Part shown: positions 14,747 through 24,547 of the stretch, one piece after another
Layout: each line of letters starts with the position of its first letter
Numbering within the stretch: the first letter of the stretch is position 1
NCBI RefSeq assembly: GCF_014137865.1
Contig: NZ_JACGWU010000001.1
Coordinates: forward strand, 310,001-374,000
Direction of reading: 5' to 3'
Source of the DNA: Alpinimonas psychrophila
GTDB lineage: Bacteria > Actinomycetota > Actinomycetes > Actinomycetales > Microbacteriaceae
DNA: 64,000 nt
Program-made: the position numbers and the translations under genes
Notes under the pieces: generated by a model
Told to the model about the DNA's origin: nothing
The model's input: the letters and a program-made list of their open reading frames with translations, nothing else
Databases searched by the model: none

Positions 14747-16987
14747 ATGATGACGTCAGGATCCGAATCCACCGTAGTTCTCGACATAGAAGGTATGACC
14801 TGTTCGAGTTGCGTCTCACGCGTCGAAAAGAGTCTGACCCAGTTGCCGGGCGTTTCTGCGGCGGTGAATCTGGCCACCAATACGGCTCGGGTTGATTTTC
14901 CGGCAACCATTAGCACCGAAGATCTCTTGGTCGCGGTGGCGAAAACCGGTTACACGGCTCATGTCCCAGTATCCGTTTCGAAGCGCGATGCCCATGAGCA
15001 TGACCATTCGGCTCCTGCAGGATCGGCACCGCTCGCGGTCCGCCTCATTGTTTCGGTAATTCTCACGCTACCCATTGTCGCGATGGCAATGGTTCCGGCC
15101 TGGCAGTTTGACTATTGGCAGTGGGTTTCGCTGGTACTGGCAACGCCCGTGGTTTTTTGGGCAGGGTGGCTCTTTCACCGCGCCACGTTTATCAACCTGC
15201 GGCACGGCACCCTCACCATGGACACCCTTATCACACTGGGAACATTTGCGGCCTTCGGATGGTCCGTCTTCGCACTGTTCTTTGGAATGGCAGGCCATAT
15301 TGGCATGCGCCACGGTCTCGAATTGTTTGCATGGCAACAAGACCCAACTGGCAACATTTACTTTGAGGCCGCGGCTGGTGTGACGACATTCTTGCTTCTG
15401 GGACGTTACCTTGAGGATCGTTCCAAGCGCAGTGCCGGAGCAGCATTACGAGCCTTAGCGGCGCTGGGTGCTTATGAAGTATCTGTCATGCGCAACGGTG
15501 TCGAGTCACGGATTCCCATTGAAGAGCTGAACGTAGGCGATGTTTTTGTTGTTCGGCCAGGTGACGTCATTGCGACGGACGGCACGGTCATCGAGGGGAG
15601 CACTGCCGTCGACGAGAGCGCCCTGACCGGTGAGTCTATTCCCGTGGAGGTTCAGGCCAATTCGGCGGTAACGGGTGCCACAATTGCTCTGGATGGTCGC
15701 CTCCTCGTGATGGCAACGCGCGTTGGGCAAAATACTCGCATAGCGCAGTTGGCCAAGTTGGTCGAGGATGCCCAGCTCCACAAGGCGGGCGTGCAGCGTC
15801 TCGCCGACAAAATTTCCGCAATTTTTGTGCCCATCGTTATCGTGATTGCCTTTGCGACACTGGCCGGATGGCTCCTTCTGGGGCAGCCGCTTGCCGGCGG
15901 GTTCACCGCCGCGGTGGCGGTGCTCGTGATCGCCTGCCCCTGCGCCTTGGGGCTTGCCACTCCGGTGGCCCTTCTCGTCGGCACAGGCCGCGCGGCACAA
16001 ATGGGAATCATTATCTCCGGCCCTGAGGCGATTGAAAGCTCGTCACGAATCGACACTGTCGTTCTCGATAAGACGGGTACTGTCACCAGCGGGCTCATGA
16101 GCGTCGCCGAGATTCGAGTCTCCGTGGGAACGGATGAAAGCGAGGCGATTCAACGTGTGGGGGCGCTGGAACGATTGTCCGAGCATCCGGTGGCAAAAGC
16201 AATTGCCCGGGAAACTGATCGTCAGAATGTCACAAACAGCAGCCTGGTGGTGGATTTCCGTTCCACTGCCGGAGTTGGTGTTTATGGAAAGGTTGGCGGG
16301 ATCGATGTATGGGCCGGCACTGTGGAATGGATGGAACGCAATGACCTGCTGTTGAGCGCCGACCAGCGTCAGTTCATCGCGTCAACTCATAGCGCCGGAG
16401 GGACCGCTATTTTGGCCGGATGGAACAGTTGTGTGCGCGCAATTTTTGCCGTCACTGACACTGTGCGCGACGACTCCGTTGCCGCGATCAGCCGTCTCAA
16501 CGCCATGGGGCTTCAGACAATTCTCCTGACGGGGGATCATGAAGGCGTCGCCCGCACGGTTGCGGACCACGTTGGAATTTCCCGAGTCATCGCGGGTGCC
16601 AGCCCTGAACGTAAAGTTGCCGTGATTCAGGAGTTGATGGCCGATGGGCGTCACGTGGCTATGGTCGGTGACGGGGTAAATGATGCTGCGGCTCTGGCTC
16701 AGGCAGACCTCGGGCTGGCGATGGGGACGGGCACTGATGTGGCCATTGCCGCCAGTGACATCACGTTGGTGCGCGGAACCCTTTCCGCGGCGGCGGACGC
16801 CCTGAGCCTGTCACGGCGAACCCTGGGAATAATTCGCGGGAATCTTTTTTGGGCTTTTGCGTACAACGTGGCCGCCATACCGCTGGCCGCACTCGGGTTC
16901 CTGAACCCCATGTTGGCGGGGGCGGCCATGGCATTCTCGAGCCTCTTTGTGGTACTGAACTCATTACGCCTGAAAAGTTTTCGGTGA
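14747..16987 (+). CDS. copA: Copper-translocating P1B-type ATPase
   Basis: A 746-residue inner-membrane pump that exports Cu(I) at the cost of ATP. In order: an N-terminal heavy-metal-associated domain with GMTCSSC (16-22), a His-containing linker (HEHDHS, about 82-87), TGES of the actuator domain (294-297), the membrane metal motif CPC (397-399), the phosphorylation site D441KTGT and the hinge GDGVND (641-646). CPC with these features is the Cu(I)/Ag(I) subclass. The start is the first of two adjacent ATGs behind GAGGAAAGG. No CsoR or CopY gene is adjacent; the Met-rich membrane protein upstream is a candidate partner. Confidence 0.95.
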   Translation: MMTSGSESTVVLDIEGMTCSSCVSRVEKSLTQLPGVSAAVNLATNTARVDFPATISTEDLLVAVAKTGYTAHVPVSVSKRDAHEHDHSAPAGSAPLAVRLIVSVILTLPIVAMAMVPAWQFDYWQWVSLVLATPVVFWAGWLFHRATFINLRHGTLTMDTLITLGTFAAFGWSVFALFFGMAGHIGMRHGLELFAWQQDPTGNIYFEAAAGVTTFLLLGRYLEDRSKRSAGAALRALAALGAYEVSVMRNGVESRIPIEELNVGDVFVVRPGDVIATDGTVIEGSTAVDESALTGESIPVEVQANSAVTGATIALDGRLLVMATRVGQNTRIAQLAKLVEDAQLHKAGVQRLADKISAIFVPIVIVIAFATLAGWLLLGQPLAGGFTAAVAVLVIACPCALGLATPVALLVGTGRAAQMGIIISGPEAIESSSRIDTVVLDKTGTVTSGLMSVAEIRVSVGTDESEAIQRVGALERLSEHPVAKAIARETDRQNVTNSSLVVDFRSTAGVGVYGKVGGIDVWAGTVEWMERNDLLLSADQRQFIASTHSAGGTAILAGWNSCVRAIFAVTDTVRDDSVAAISRLNAMGLQTILLTGDHEGVARTVADHVGISRVIAGASPERKVAVIQELMADGRHVAMVGDGVNDAAALAQADLGLAMGTGTDVAIAASDITLVRGTLSAAADALSLSRRTLGIIRGNLFWAFAYNVAAIPLAALGFLNPMLAGAAMAFSSLFVVLNSLRLKSFR

Positions 16988-17124
16988 TAGTTCCGCGGCG
17001 CGGTTGAACACTCGGCTCGTCCCCAGAAATGAAGGGTACATTTGTCATTAGTGTTCTTTGTATCTCGCAAGTGGCACCGCCCCCCCGCGACTGAAAAGTT
17101 GCTTCAAGCTTTAGAAATGGCGAT

Positions 17125-18225
17125 ATGACCCTGCAGAGTGCAACTCTCGGCCCCATCCGAAACACCATTACTCGTGACCCAAATGCCCCCTCACTTGTCA
17201 ATAGCTACAGTGTCCTTCTGAAGTCAGTGAAAGAAGCGGGGCTTCTTCGGCGGACTCGCGGTTTCTATATTGCCCTCTTTGCTCTTCTCGTCGTGGCCCT
17301 CGGCGGGCTCATGACCGGGTTCATCATGATCGGCGATTCGTGGTTCCAACTTCTCATTGCCGGTGGTTTAGGAATCCTTCTGACCCAGTTTGCATTCATC
17401 ACCCATGAGGCGTCTCATCGCCAAGTGTTCGATTCTGGCCGAGCCAATGACCGCATTGGTCGTTTTCTTGCCGCTGGAGTTGTGGGCATTAGCTACGCCT
17501 GGTGGATGACCAAGCACACTCGCCATCACGCCAACCCGAACACCATTGGCAAAGACCCCGACATCGAATACGACACCATTGCGTTTCTCGAAGAAGATGC
17601 TGCCAAGCAGCGTGGTTTAATGCGCTGGATTGCCCAACGCCAGGGTTACCTATTCTTCCCTCTGCTCACTCTTGAGGGTCTGAACTTGCATTACCTGTCC
17701 ATTCGCACGCTTTTTGAAAAGAAGGAGCGCATTCAGGGTCGCGCCCTGGAACTCTCTCTCATCGGTGTTCGGTTGGCCGCGTACGTTGCCGTCTTGTTCC
17801 TGATGCTCCCCATGGGAATGGCTTTTGCGTTCCTGGGTGTGCAACTCGCCGTCTTTGGCGTGTACATGGGCGCATCCTTCGCTCCGAACCACAAGGGCAT
17901 GCCTATGATCGCCAAAGACGCCAAAGTGGACTTTTTGAGCAAGCAAGTTCTGACCTCGCGTAACATCCGCGGCCGCGGAATGGCGACCTTCATGGGGGGG
18001 CTCAATTACCAGATTGAGCATCACTTATTTCCCAATATGCCCCGTCCTCACTTGGCCAGGGCTCGTGAAATGGTCATCGCTCATTGCGAGGCGCAGAACA
18101 TTATGTACACCGAGACGACGCTAATGCGTTCCTACGGCATCGTCATTCAATATCTGAACCGCGTCGGCCTCGCTGCCCGCGATCCCTTTGACTGTCCAGA
18201 GGTCGCTCGCTACCGACGCCCGTAG
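17125..18225 (+). CDS. Membrane fatty acid desaturase (acyl-lipid/acyl-CoA type)
   Basis: A 366-residue di-iron desaturase that introduces a double bond into membrane acyl chains. The three histidine boxes are present: HEASH (94-98), HTRHH (131-135) and QIEHH (296-300). The Gln in the third box is typical of front-end or linoleoyl-CoA-type members common in Actinobacteria. Hydrophobic segments around 47-90 and 205-240 place the boxes on the cytoplasmic face. Regiochemistry is not readable. Such enzymes keep membranes fluid in the cold, which fits the ice-binding protein upstream, but no regulatory link is visible. Confidence 0.92.
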   Translation: MTLQSATLGPIRNTITRDPNAPSLVNSYSVLLKSVKEAGLLRRTRGFYIALFALLVVALGGLMTGFIMIGDSWFQLLIAGGLGILLTQFAFITHEASHRQVFDSGRANDRIGRFLAAGVVGISYAWWMTKHTRHHANPNTIGKDPDIEYDTIAFLEEDAAKQRGLMRWIAQRQGYLFFPLLTLEGLNLHYLSIRTLFEKKERIQGRALELSLIGVRLAAYVAVLFLMLPMGMAFAFLGVQLAVFGVYMGASFAPNHKGMPMIAKDAKVDFLSKQVLTSRNIRGRGMATFMGGLNYQIEHHLFPNMPRPHLARAREMVIAHCEAQNIMYTETTLMRSYGIVIQYLNRVGLAARDPFDCPEVARYRRP

Positions 18226-18263
18226 TTTCCCTGCGCCCACAGAATGTGGCGCAGAATAGAGTC

Positions 18264-20120
18264 ATGAACAACTGGTTTCGAAAAGTCGTTGTCGGAATAT
18301 TGCTCGCAGGAGCCACTATTCTAGGCGGCGGCTTTTCTGTTTCTACAGCTGCTGCCGACGTCAATGATTTCTCATTTTCATCGATGCACGCCACCTATCT
18401 TCTCGGCGTTGATGGGACGGGTCGTTCCACTCTGACGACCATAGAGAAACTGACGGCGGTTTTTCCCGAGTCTGATCAAAACCATGGTATTCAGCGGGCG
18501 ATTCCTGTCGACTATGACGGCCATGGCACCAATCTCCGACTTGAATCCGTTGAAGACGGCAACGGGGTTGCGCTGCCCTACACGGCAGAAGAGTCACGGG
18601 GATTCTTGGTCGTGACCATTGCCTCAGAAAACTTCGTTCACGGCGATAACACGTACGTTCTCACGTACACGCAGCGCGACGTGATTCTTAAGCCGGCTGA
18701 TGGCGGGGGTAAGCAGGAATTCTACTGGGACGTAAACGGCACGGGATGGGCGCAACCCTTCGATAATGTCGTCGCGGTCGTCTTGATGCCGGGATGGCTC
18801 GCAAGTTCCCTCACCGGCCCGGCGGCATGCTATCAAGGGGCGGCCAATTCACATCTGGCCTGCTCGGCTCTCGATCGGGCTGCCCTGGGCGTGACTGCAC
18901 AATTCACGGCCAGGGCAAAACGATTGGCTCCGGGCGAGAACCTCACGGTGGCCATCGAGTTTGCCCCGGGGACCTTCGCACAGCGTCAAACGGCCTATTT
19001 CGCCTCACCCTGGGCCATCCCGTTACTAGCCTTGGCCATTGTGAGCGTGGGAATATTTGCTCTCACCCTGATCATTCGGCGCACCCGGTGGCGTGACCAC
19101 CCGGGGCGTGGCATCATTGTCGCCGAATATGGTCCGCCGCCGACAATCACACCCCTCATGGCGGCAACGGTCTTTGGGCGTTCCAGCAAGGCTGTCGCCG
19201 CGGCAATCATGAGCCTCGCGGTCTCGGGTAACCTCCGCATCTTGGACGAAGGCGAAATCACCTTATCTGGACCGAGCGCGTGGGGGCGCCGGGGAACTAA
19301 GGCCGGGCAGGAATTTGTTCTTGAACTGATTTCGCCGGAGGGGGTGCAGTCGGAGGAACGGGAGCTTTTGGCGGCACTCTTTGGGGACCAACTGGTTCCG
19401 GGGGCGCAACGTGGACTCAGCGCGGTCGATGTGGGCGTGAATCGTAAACTATCGAAGCTTCGGTCCCGCGTTGCCGGCTCGTCGCGAAATTCCGGCATTC
19501 GCGGGTCTATCGGCACGATAGTCCCGAGCGTCCTCATTGGCGTTTCCGGTCTCGTCGCGATAACGGCAATTCTCTTGGCAATTTCTATGGCCGCCGAGGA
19601 GCTGGGTGGGGCGACTCCCTTCTTATTAGCCATGCTGGTCGTCGTGGCAGCGCTGTTGACCCTCGTCTTTAGTGTCAATGTTCACCCCCTCACGGCATCC
19701 GGCGCAGCTTTACGCGACCACCTGAAAGGGTTACGCGAGTATATTTCCCTGGCGGAGACGGATCGCCTTCGCGTCCTCCAATCTCCTAAGGGAACGTTGA
19801 GGGTTCCCGTCGATACCACTGACCTGCGACTGCGGCTAAAGCTCACCGAAAAAGTCTTGCCCTACGCGGTTCTTTTCGGTCTTGAAAAAGAGTGGTCCAC
19901 AGAGTTAGCGAACCTCTACGCGGCCAGTGATACGCAACCCACGTGGTACGGAGGCACTTCGGGATTCAATGCGATGTTGTTCGCGGCCTCACTTTCGACG
20001 TTCGCATCGACGGCCAGTTCATCCTGGGCGGGAGCATCTTCCAGCTCCAGCATGGGGGGTAGTGGTGGCGGCGGTTTCTCGGGCGGTGGCGGTGGCGGCG
20101 GTGGTGGCGGCGGGGTTTAG
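18264..20120 (+). CDS. DUF2207-family membrane protein with poly-Gly tail
   Basis: A 618-residue protein: signal peptide (1 to about 29), an extracytoplasmic DUF2207 domain (about 30-235), a transmembrane helix (about 245-265), a cytoplasmic part beginning EYGPPPTITPLMAA, a pair of helices (about 425-475), and a C-terminus made almost only of Gly and Ser (GGGFSGGGGGGG). This is the standard DUF2207 architecture, including the Gly tail. Function of the family is unknown; a membrane or envelope role is assumed. ATG 18264 is chosen over 18246 because it starts directly before the signal peptide; the upstream GCAGAATAGAGTC resembles the leaderless -10 pattern seen elsewhere in the window. Confidence 0.85.
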   Translation: MNNWFRKVVVGILLAGATILGGGFSVSTAAADVNDFSFSSMHATYLLGVDGTGRSTLTTIEKLTAVFPESDQNHGIQRAIPVDYDGHGTNLRLESVEDGNGVALPYTAEESRGFLVVTIASENFVHGDNTYVLTYTQRDVILKPADGGGKQEFYWDVNGTGWAQPFDNVVAVVLMPGWLASSLTGPAACYQGAANSHLACSALDRAALGVTAQFTARAKRLAPGENLTVAIEFAPGTFAQRQTAYFASPWAIPLLALAIVSVGIFALTLIIRRTRWRDHPGRGIIVAEYGPPPTITPLMAATVFGRSSKAVAAAIMSLAVSGNLRILDEGEITLSGPSAWGRRGTKAGQEFVLELISPEGVQSEERELLAALFGDQLVPGAQRGLSAVDVGVNRKLSKLRSRVAGSSRNSGIRGSIGTIVPSVLIGVSGLVAITAILLAISMAAEELGGATPFLLAMLVVVAALLTLVFSVNVHPLTASGAALRDHLKGLREYISLAETDRLRVLQSPKGTLRVPVDTTDLRLRLKLTEKVLPYAVLFGLEKEWSTELANLYAASDTQPTWYGGTSGFNAMLFAASLSTFASTASSSWAGASSSSSMGGSGGGGFSGGGGGGGGGGGV

Positions 20121-20158
20121 GGCCAACACCCAGCTCTGGTCGATAGAATTCGAAGATA

Positions 20159-20515
20159 ATGAGCACTCAACATTCACGCCAACCGGACATGATTCGTCCG
20201 GGCATCGTCCCCGGAATCTTGGGTGTGAGCGCCGTCTTTATCGGCATGGTTGTCATGGGAAGCGAATGGTTTCTCACGGTCCTCTTCGCTGTCAGCATTC
20301 TGGCCGCGATTATGTGTGTTTTTGCCGTTCAGGCTCACAACCCCAAGACGGCGGTATTCATCGTTCTGTTCGGAATCGTGGCGGTCGTCTTTAACCCCAT
20401 CGTGCGCATTAGCGACAATTTTTCGGGACAACCCTGGTTGCTGGGGCAAGCCGCCGCGGCGGCAATTTTTTTCCTGGGGGGCTTCATGATTAAGACGCCC
20501 GCCCCAAAGGGCTAG
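20159..20515 (+). CDS. Small four-helix membrane protein, DUF6804-like
   Basis: A 118-residue protein with four predicted hydrophobic helices (about 15-33, 38-57, 64-81 and 90-112) and short polar ends. The pattern with an internal VFNPIV motif resembles the actinobacterial DUF6804 proteins, for which no function is known. It lies 38 nt after the DUF2207 gene, and TAGAAT lies 9 nt before the ATG, so it may have its own promoter. Confidence 0.6.
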   Translation: MSTQHSRQPDMIRPGIVPGILGVSAVFIGMVVMGSEWFLTVLFAVSILAAIMCVFAVQAHNPKTAVFIVLFGIVAVVFNPIVRISDNFSGQPWLLGQAAAAAIFFLGGFMIKTPAPKG

Positions 20516-20521
20516 AATAAA

Positions 20522-20544
20522 GCGGAACCAGAACCGCGTTTTTT
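20522..20544 (+). terminator. Weak terminator after the small membrane protein
   Basis: A short GCGG/CCGC stem around an 8-nt loop is followed by six T residues. The stem is short, so this is tentative. Confidence 0.4.
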
Positions 20545-20654
20545 ACGTCGCCCTCGCTTTATGCGAGTTGCGCAACGTCAGTGGGTTGGTTTGGAAAGGC
20601 ATCGTTGGGGGCGAATAGTCCAGACGTTGCTGTCGCACATAAACAGGAGATCAC

Positions 20655-22778
20655 GTGGCTCGCATCGGCACTCGCCGCAACGCCCTCGATAACTCGGGGC
20701 TCATTCCCATTCTCGCTCGCAAGGTGCGCGAGGTGGAAGCCAAGGCCCAAACGGGCAAAAAAGTTGGACCGACCAACCGCACCAAGTTTCAAGTCATAGC
20801 GTTCCTCGTCCGAGAGGAACGCGCCCGCGTCAAGGCCGACGTTGAGCTTTCTGATTCCTCCCGCGCGGAGCAAATGAAGCGTCTCGATGGCGTTGCAACG
20901 ATTTTGGCCAAGACTGCTGGTCGTGACACCTCACTGATTAGTCTGCTTGAAGAAGACCACGCCACATCCTCTGTGGCCCAGAAAATGCGCCGCGACTGGC
21001 TCGTCGAGTCGGGAACGGTCGTAGCCCCAGAAGATCTCATCATCACAACCGAAATGCACGTGCCAAAGGTTGCGCACAAGCTTTCTCCCGAACTTGCGGT
21101 GAAGCAGGTTCTGCCAATATCAGTCAAGGCGCGTCTGCGGTCGATGCCCTTTCTCGAACCGGATTTTGAGAAATCTCACGTAACTGTGGCGCCAATGGTG
21201 CGACTCTCCAATTGGGAACTTTTGGGCCCGCTCTTCAAGTCCTTCGAAACCGGTGCCGGCGGGGGTGCCGCCTGCATGCCCATGCCGAACGTTCCCAAGC
21301 TCGATCGCTATTCGCCCAAGGGGCGAGAACTCATGCCTCACCAGATTCGCTTCATCGAGAGCGTCCGTGAGGGACATCGCACATTCCTTCTGGCTGATGA
21401 GCCCGGACTCGGCAAGACGGCCCAGAGCCTGATTGCGGCCTCTGTTGCGGGGGCTTTTCCGCTTCTCGCCGTCGTCCCAAATGTGGTCAAGATGAACTGG
21501 GCGCGAGAAGTCGAGCGTTGGATTCCCGGTCGCCGGGCAACGGTCATCCACGGTGACGGTCAAGAAGTGGATGCGTTCGCCGATGTCATTATCGTCAACT
21601 ACGAGGTCATCGATCGCCATCTTTCGTGGATCGGCGAGATGGGCTTCAAAGGCATGGTCGTTGATGAAGCGCACTTCATCAAAAACCTCGCGTCTCAACG
21701 GTCGAAGAACGTTCTGGCCCTCGCCAACCGCATTGTGGCAGGGTCCCCCGGCCATAATCCTCTGCGAATCGCGTTGACCGGCACACCACTGATCAACGAT
21801 ATAGATGATTTCCGAGCAATTTGGCAGTTCTTGGGTTGGATCGACGGCGACAAGCCCTCGGCCGAACTCCTGGCCAAGCTTGAGTCCGTGGGCCTCACAC
21901 CGGCCGACAAGGGCTTCTACGCCTCGGCTCGCGAGACTGTTATTGACCTTGGAATTGTTCGCCGCAAGAAGATTGACGTGGCCAAGGACCTCCCGGCAAA
22001 GCGCGTTGTCGACTTACCTGTTGAACTCGATGACGAGTTGGGAAGCTCAATTCGGGCTGCCGAAGAAGAATTGGCAAAACGACTGCTGGAAAAGTACAAC
22101 CGAATGGGCCTGGCCGGTGGTTTCCGCGGTTCTTCCGCCGACCTCATCCGTCTGGTGGCTCAGAACGAGCTCGACGAGTCCAAGGGCGCGAAAACAGGCG
22201 AAAACGTCTTCACGATGGTGCGCAAGATTGGCCAAGCGAAGGCGGGGCTGGCATCGGACTACGCTGCTCAACTGGCTCGTTCCGTGGGCAAGGTTGTCTT
22301 CTTTGCTAAGCACATCGATGTCATGGACCGGGCCGAACGAGCATTCACCGCTCAAGGTATTAAGCACGTCTCCATTCGCGGTGACCAGACAACACCCGCA
22401 CGCCAGATCGCCATTGATGCATTCAATAAGGATGAAACGGTTCAAATCGCGGTCTGTTCGTTGACGGCAGCCGGTGTGGGCCTGAATCTTCAGGCGTCCT
22501 CCAATGTCGTCTTGGCGGAGTTGTCATGGACCTCCGCGGAGCAGACGCAAGCAATTGACCGGGTTCACCGTATCGGTCAAGAAATGCCGGTCACCGCCTG
22601 GCGCATCATCGCCGCTCAGACCATTGACGCGAAGATTGCCGAGCTCATTGACAGTAAGCAGGGCCTGGCCGTTCGGGCTCTTGAGGGCATCAATGTCGAG
22701 CCCGGATCTCAGGATTCAGTGCAGCTCGAGGCTCTGATGCACGTTCTGAAACGGGCCATCGACCGCCAAGACGGCTAG
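20655..22778 (+). CDS. SNF2-family DNA-dependent ATPase (SMARCAL1/RapA-like helicase)
   Basis: A 707-residue ATP-dependent DNA translocase. An N-terminal region of about 220 residues is followed by the two RecA-like lobes: Walker A D248EPGLGKT, DEAH box D337EAH, a third motif ALTGTPLIND, and motif VI QAIDRVHRIGQ (about 632-642). The layout resembles SMARCAL1-type single-subunit annealing helicases, which act in repair of stalled forks; that role is inferred. GTG is used as start, preceded by AGGAGA at a normal distance. The gene stands alone; no methylase or nuclease partner is adjacent, so it is not an obvious part of a defence island. Confidence 0.88.
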   Translation: MARIGTRRNALDNSGLIPILARKVREVEAKAQTGKKVGPTNRTKFQVIAFLVREERARVKADVELSDSSRAEQMKRLDGVATILAKTAGRDTSLISLLEEDHATSSVAQKMRRDWLVESGTVVAPEDLIITTEMHVPKVAHKLSPELAVKQVLPISVKARLRSMPFLEPDFEKSHVTVAPMVRLSNWELLGPLFKSFETGAGGGAACMPMPNVPKLDRYSPKGRELMPHQIRFIESVREGHRTFLLADEPGLGKTAQSLIAASVAGAFPLLAVVPNVVKMNWAREVERWIPGRRATVIHGDGQEVDAFADVIIVNYEVIDRHLSWIGEMGFKGMVVDEAHFIKNLASQRSKNVLALANRIVAGSPGHNPLRIALTGTPLINDIDDFRAIWQFLGWIDGDKPSAELLAKLESVGLTPADKGFYASARETVIDLGIVRRKKIDVAKDLPAKRVVDLPVELDDELGSSIRAAEEELAKRLLEKYNRMGLAGGFRGSSADLIRLVAQNELDESKGAKTGENVFTMVRKIGQAKAGLASDYAAQLARSVGKVVFFAKHIDVMDRAERAFTAQGIKHVSIRGDQTTPARQIAIDAFNKDETVQIAVCSLTAAGVGLNLQASSNVVLAELSWTSAEQTQAIDRVHRIGQEMPVTAWRIIAAQTIDAKIAELIDSKQGLAVRALEGINVEPGSQDSVQLEALMHVLKRAIDRQDG

Positions 22779-22826
22779 CGACACATCGATCCACATCGCG
22801 ATCGACGTCACGATCCACCGGCAAAC

Positions 22827-23756
22827 CTAGAGTGCGGTGTCCCAGAAGGTCGCTAACAGTTGGGCGCTAATGTAGGAACGATCGGCGTGCGCGGAGTGAC
22901 CGGCATTGGCGATGACCCAATACTCGGCATTCAACGCCTGCGCCATTTCGCGTTGCCACTCAATCGGCCACGCGTCATCTTGCGCGCCGTGGGAAATCAG
23001 CACGGGAAGGCCGGTCTCCGTTCGTATCTCGGCCAGTGCTTCTGTACGGTCCTGCTGGGTTGCGAGAATCGTGAGGGCAGCCTCGAGCTGGGCGGGGTTG
23101 GTCGCCATGAGGCGATCAAAATAGTACTGTTCGATATTATTGAGGGTCCCGTTGAGGTCGGCATCGGGGTCAAGACCTGCATCGGTTCGGTCTTTCACCC
23201 AGAGGGCTCGGGGACCTTGGGTATGCAGGGCCTTGATCAGGCCGGCGAAATCATCATCCATTTTCTTCGGACCGGAGTTCCACAGGGTCAACGATGCAAA
23301 TTGCGTGGGGTGCGTGAGGATGGCCTCGGTCGCCACGACGCCGCCAAAGCTGTGGCCCAAAAGATGAACGGGAGTCGAGGCGAAGCCGAGCTCATCTAGG
23401 AGGACGATGATGTCATTACCCAAAGCGGACAACGGATAGTCCTCAGGGTGTGACGGCCCTGACGAGCCGGGCTGGCCGCGCTGAGAGAACGTGATGCACC
23501 GGTATCCGCGCTCGGCGAGAAACCCCATGATGGGGTAAAACGTTGCCTGTGAGCTCGTAAAACCGGGCGTGAACAGGACGACGCCGCGTTCAGCAACACC
23601 ATTCGGCGGAGCGAGCAGTGTCGTTGTGAGCGTGACATTTTCGGTCGTACCTATGAGGGGGACATCGCGAATGACGGCGTGGGCCGGAATTTGCTGATCT
23701 AGGGTAATTCCCTGGGCTTCGAGGTCTACTGCTGAAGGAGGATTCGCCCGTGTCAT
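22827..23756 (-). CDS. Alpha/beta hydrolase
   Basis: A 309-residue cytosolic serine hydrolase. The nucleophile elbow is GHSFGG (Ser136); the probable acid is in SHGAQDDAWP and the His in NAGHSAH near the C-terminus. The LFTPGFTSSQ segment (61-70) supplies the oxyanion region. Substrate is unknown; lysophospholipase or carboxylesterase are the usual labels. It lies 63 nt downstream of the GntR regulator gene and could be the last gene of the ethanolamine operon, but nothing in the pathway needs it. Confidence 0.8.
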   Translation of the reverse strand: MTRANPPSAVDLEAQGITLDQQIPAHAVIRDVPLIGTTENVTLTTTLLAPPNGVAERGVVLFTPGFTSSQATFYPIMGFLAERGYRCITFSQRGQPGSSGPSHPEDYPLSALGNDIIVLLDELGFASTPVHLLGHSFGGVVATEAILTHPTQFASLTLWNSGPKKMDDDFAGLIKALHTQGPRALWVKDRTDAGLDPDADLNGTLNNIEQYYFDRLMATNPAQLEAALTILATQQDRTEALAEIRTETGLPVLISHGAQDDAWPIEWQREMAQALNAEYWVIANAGHSAHADRSYISAQLLATFWDTAL

Positions 23757-23819
23757 GGTTCAATGCTACGCACCAAAATCAGATGTGACGACGCAAAGAT
23801 TCAGGTGATGCTTGGGCTA

Positions 23820-24542
23820 TTAGGCCAAGAATCCCCGAAGGAGAGACGCCGAACCCGACACGTGGTCACGCATCGCCGCTTCTGCCCCCTGCGCGTCACC
23901 GGTCAGAATCGCCAGCACAATTTGTTCGTGCTGTTCGTTGGAGTGCGCGATGTTGGGAGAAAGCAGGGGGATGCCGTCCAATAATTCGTTTATGCGCATT
24001 CGACAGTGGGCAACCTGGGCCAGAAGGGTGGAGGAACCGGTCAGCTCCGCTATGAAGAGATGAAGGCGCGAATCGAGTCGGCGATAATCCGAATCATTCG
24101 CCGTGCGACTTTCTCCCAATACGGCCCAGAGTTGCTCCCGCTCCGCCGCTGAAAGAGCCCGAACGCTCGCGTGCCGCGCGGCACCGGTCTCAAGAATTTC
24201 GCGGAGCACGAGAATGTCGGCAATCTCGGCGGGCGTGAAGTGTGTGCGGGTAAGGAGTTCGCCGTCCCGCCCTAACGTAATTGCACCGGAGGGAACAACG
24301 TCTACAACGAATGTTCCGCCGTATCTCCCGCGACGAACAACGAGATAGTGGGCGTCGACCAGCGAAGAAATTGCCTCCCGAACAGTATCGCGGCTGACTT
24401 CCAGCATGGCCGCCAACTCACGTTCGGGGGGCAATTGGTCACCAGGCGAAGCCAACCCTAAGCGAATCGTTTGCAAGAGTCGCTCTATTGTTTCCTCGAA
24501 AGCGTTGCCCCCGCGCACGGGGCGAAGAAGCAGTTCTTTCAT
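23820..24542 (-). CDS. FadR/GntR-family transcriptional regulator
   Basis: A 240-residue repressor-type protein: GntR winged helix (about 15-80, with PPERELAAMLEVSRDTVREAISSL) and an all-helical FCD ligand-binding domain (about 95-225) of the FadR subfamily, with Asp/His residues of the metal-binding pocket (for example DSRLHLFIAELTG). It ends the minus-strand catabolic operon, 5 nt after the SDR gene, so it is probably self-regulated and controls the operon and the divergent permease. The likely ligand is a pathway intermediate. Confidence 0.88.
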   Translation of the reverse strand: MKELLLRPVRGGNAFEETIERLLQTIRLGLASPGDQLPPERELAAMLEVSRDTVREAISSLVDAHYLVVRRGRYGGTFVVDVVPSGAITLGRDGELLTRTHFTPAEIADILVLREILETGAARHASVRALSAAEREQLWAVLGESRTANDSDYRRLDSRLHLFIAELTGSSTLLAQVAHCRMRINELLDGIPLLSPNIAHSNEQHEQIVLAILTGDAQGAEAAMRDHVSGSASLLRGFLA

Positions 24543-24547
24543 TCTCG

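Noticed and set aside
20655-22778. Phage-defence system built on the SNF2 helicase
   Set aside because: No nuclease, methylase or phospholipase D partner is adjacent; flanking genes are housekeeping or unrelated.
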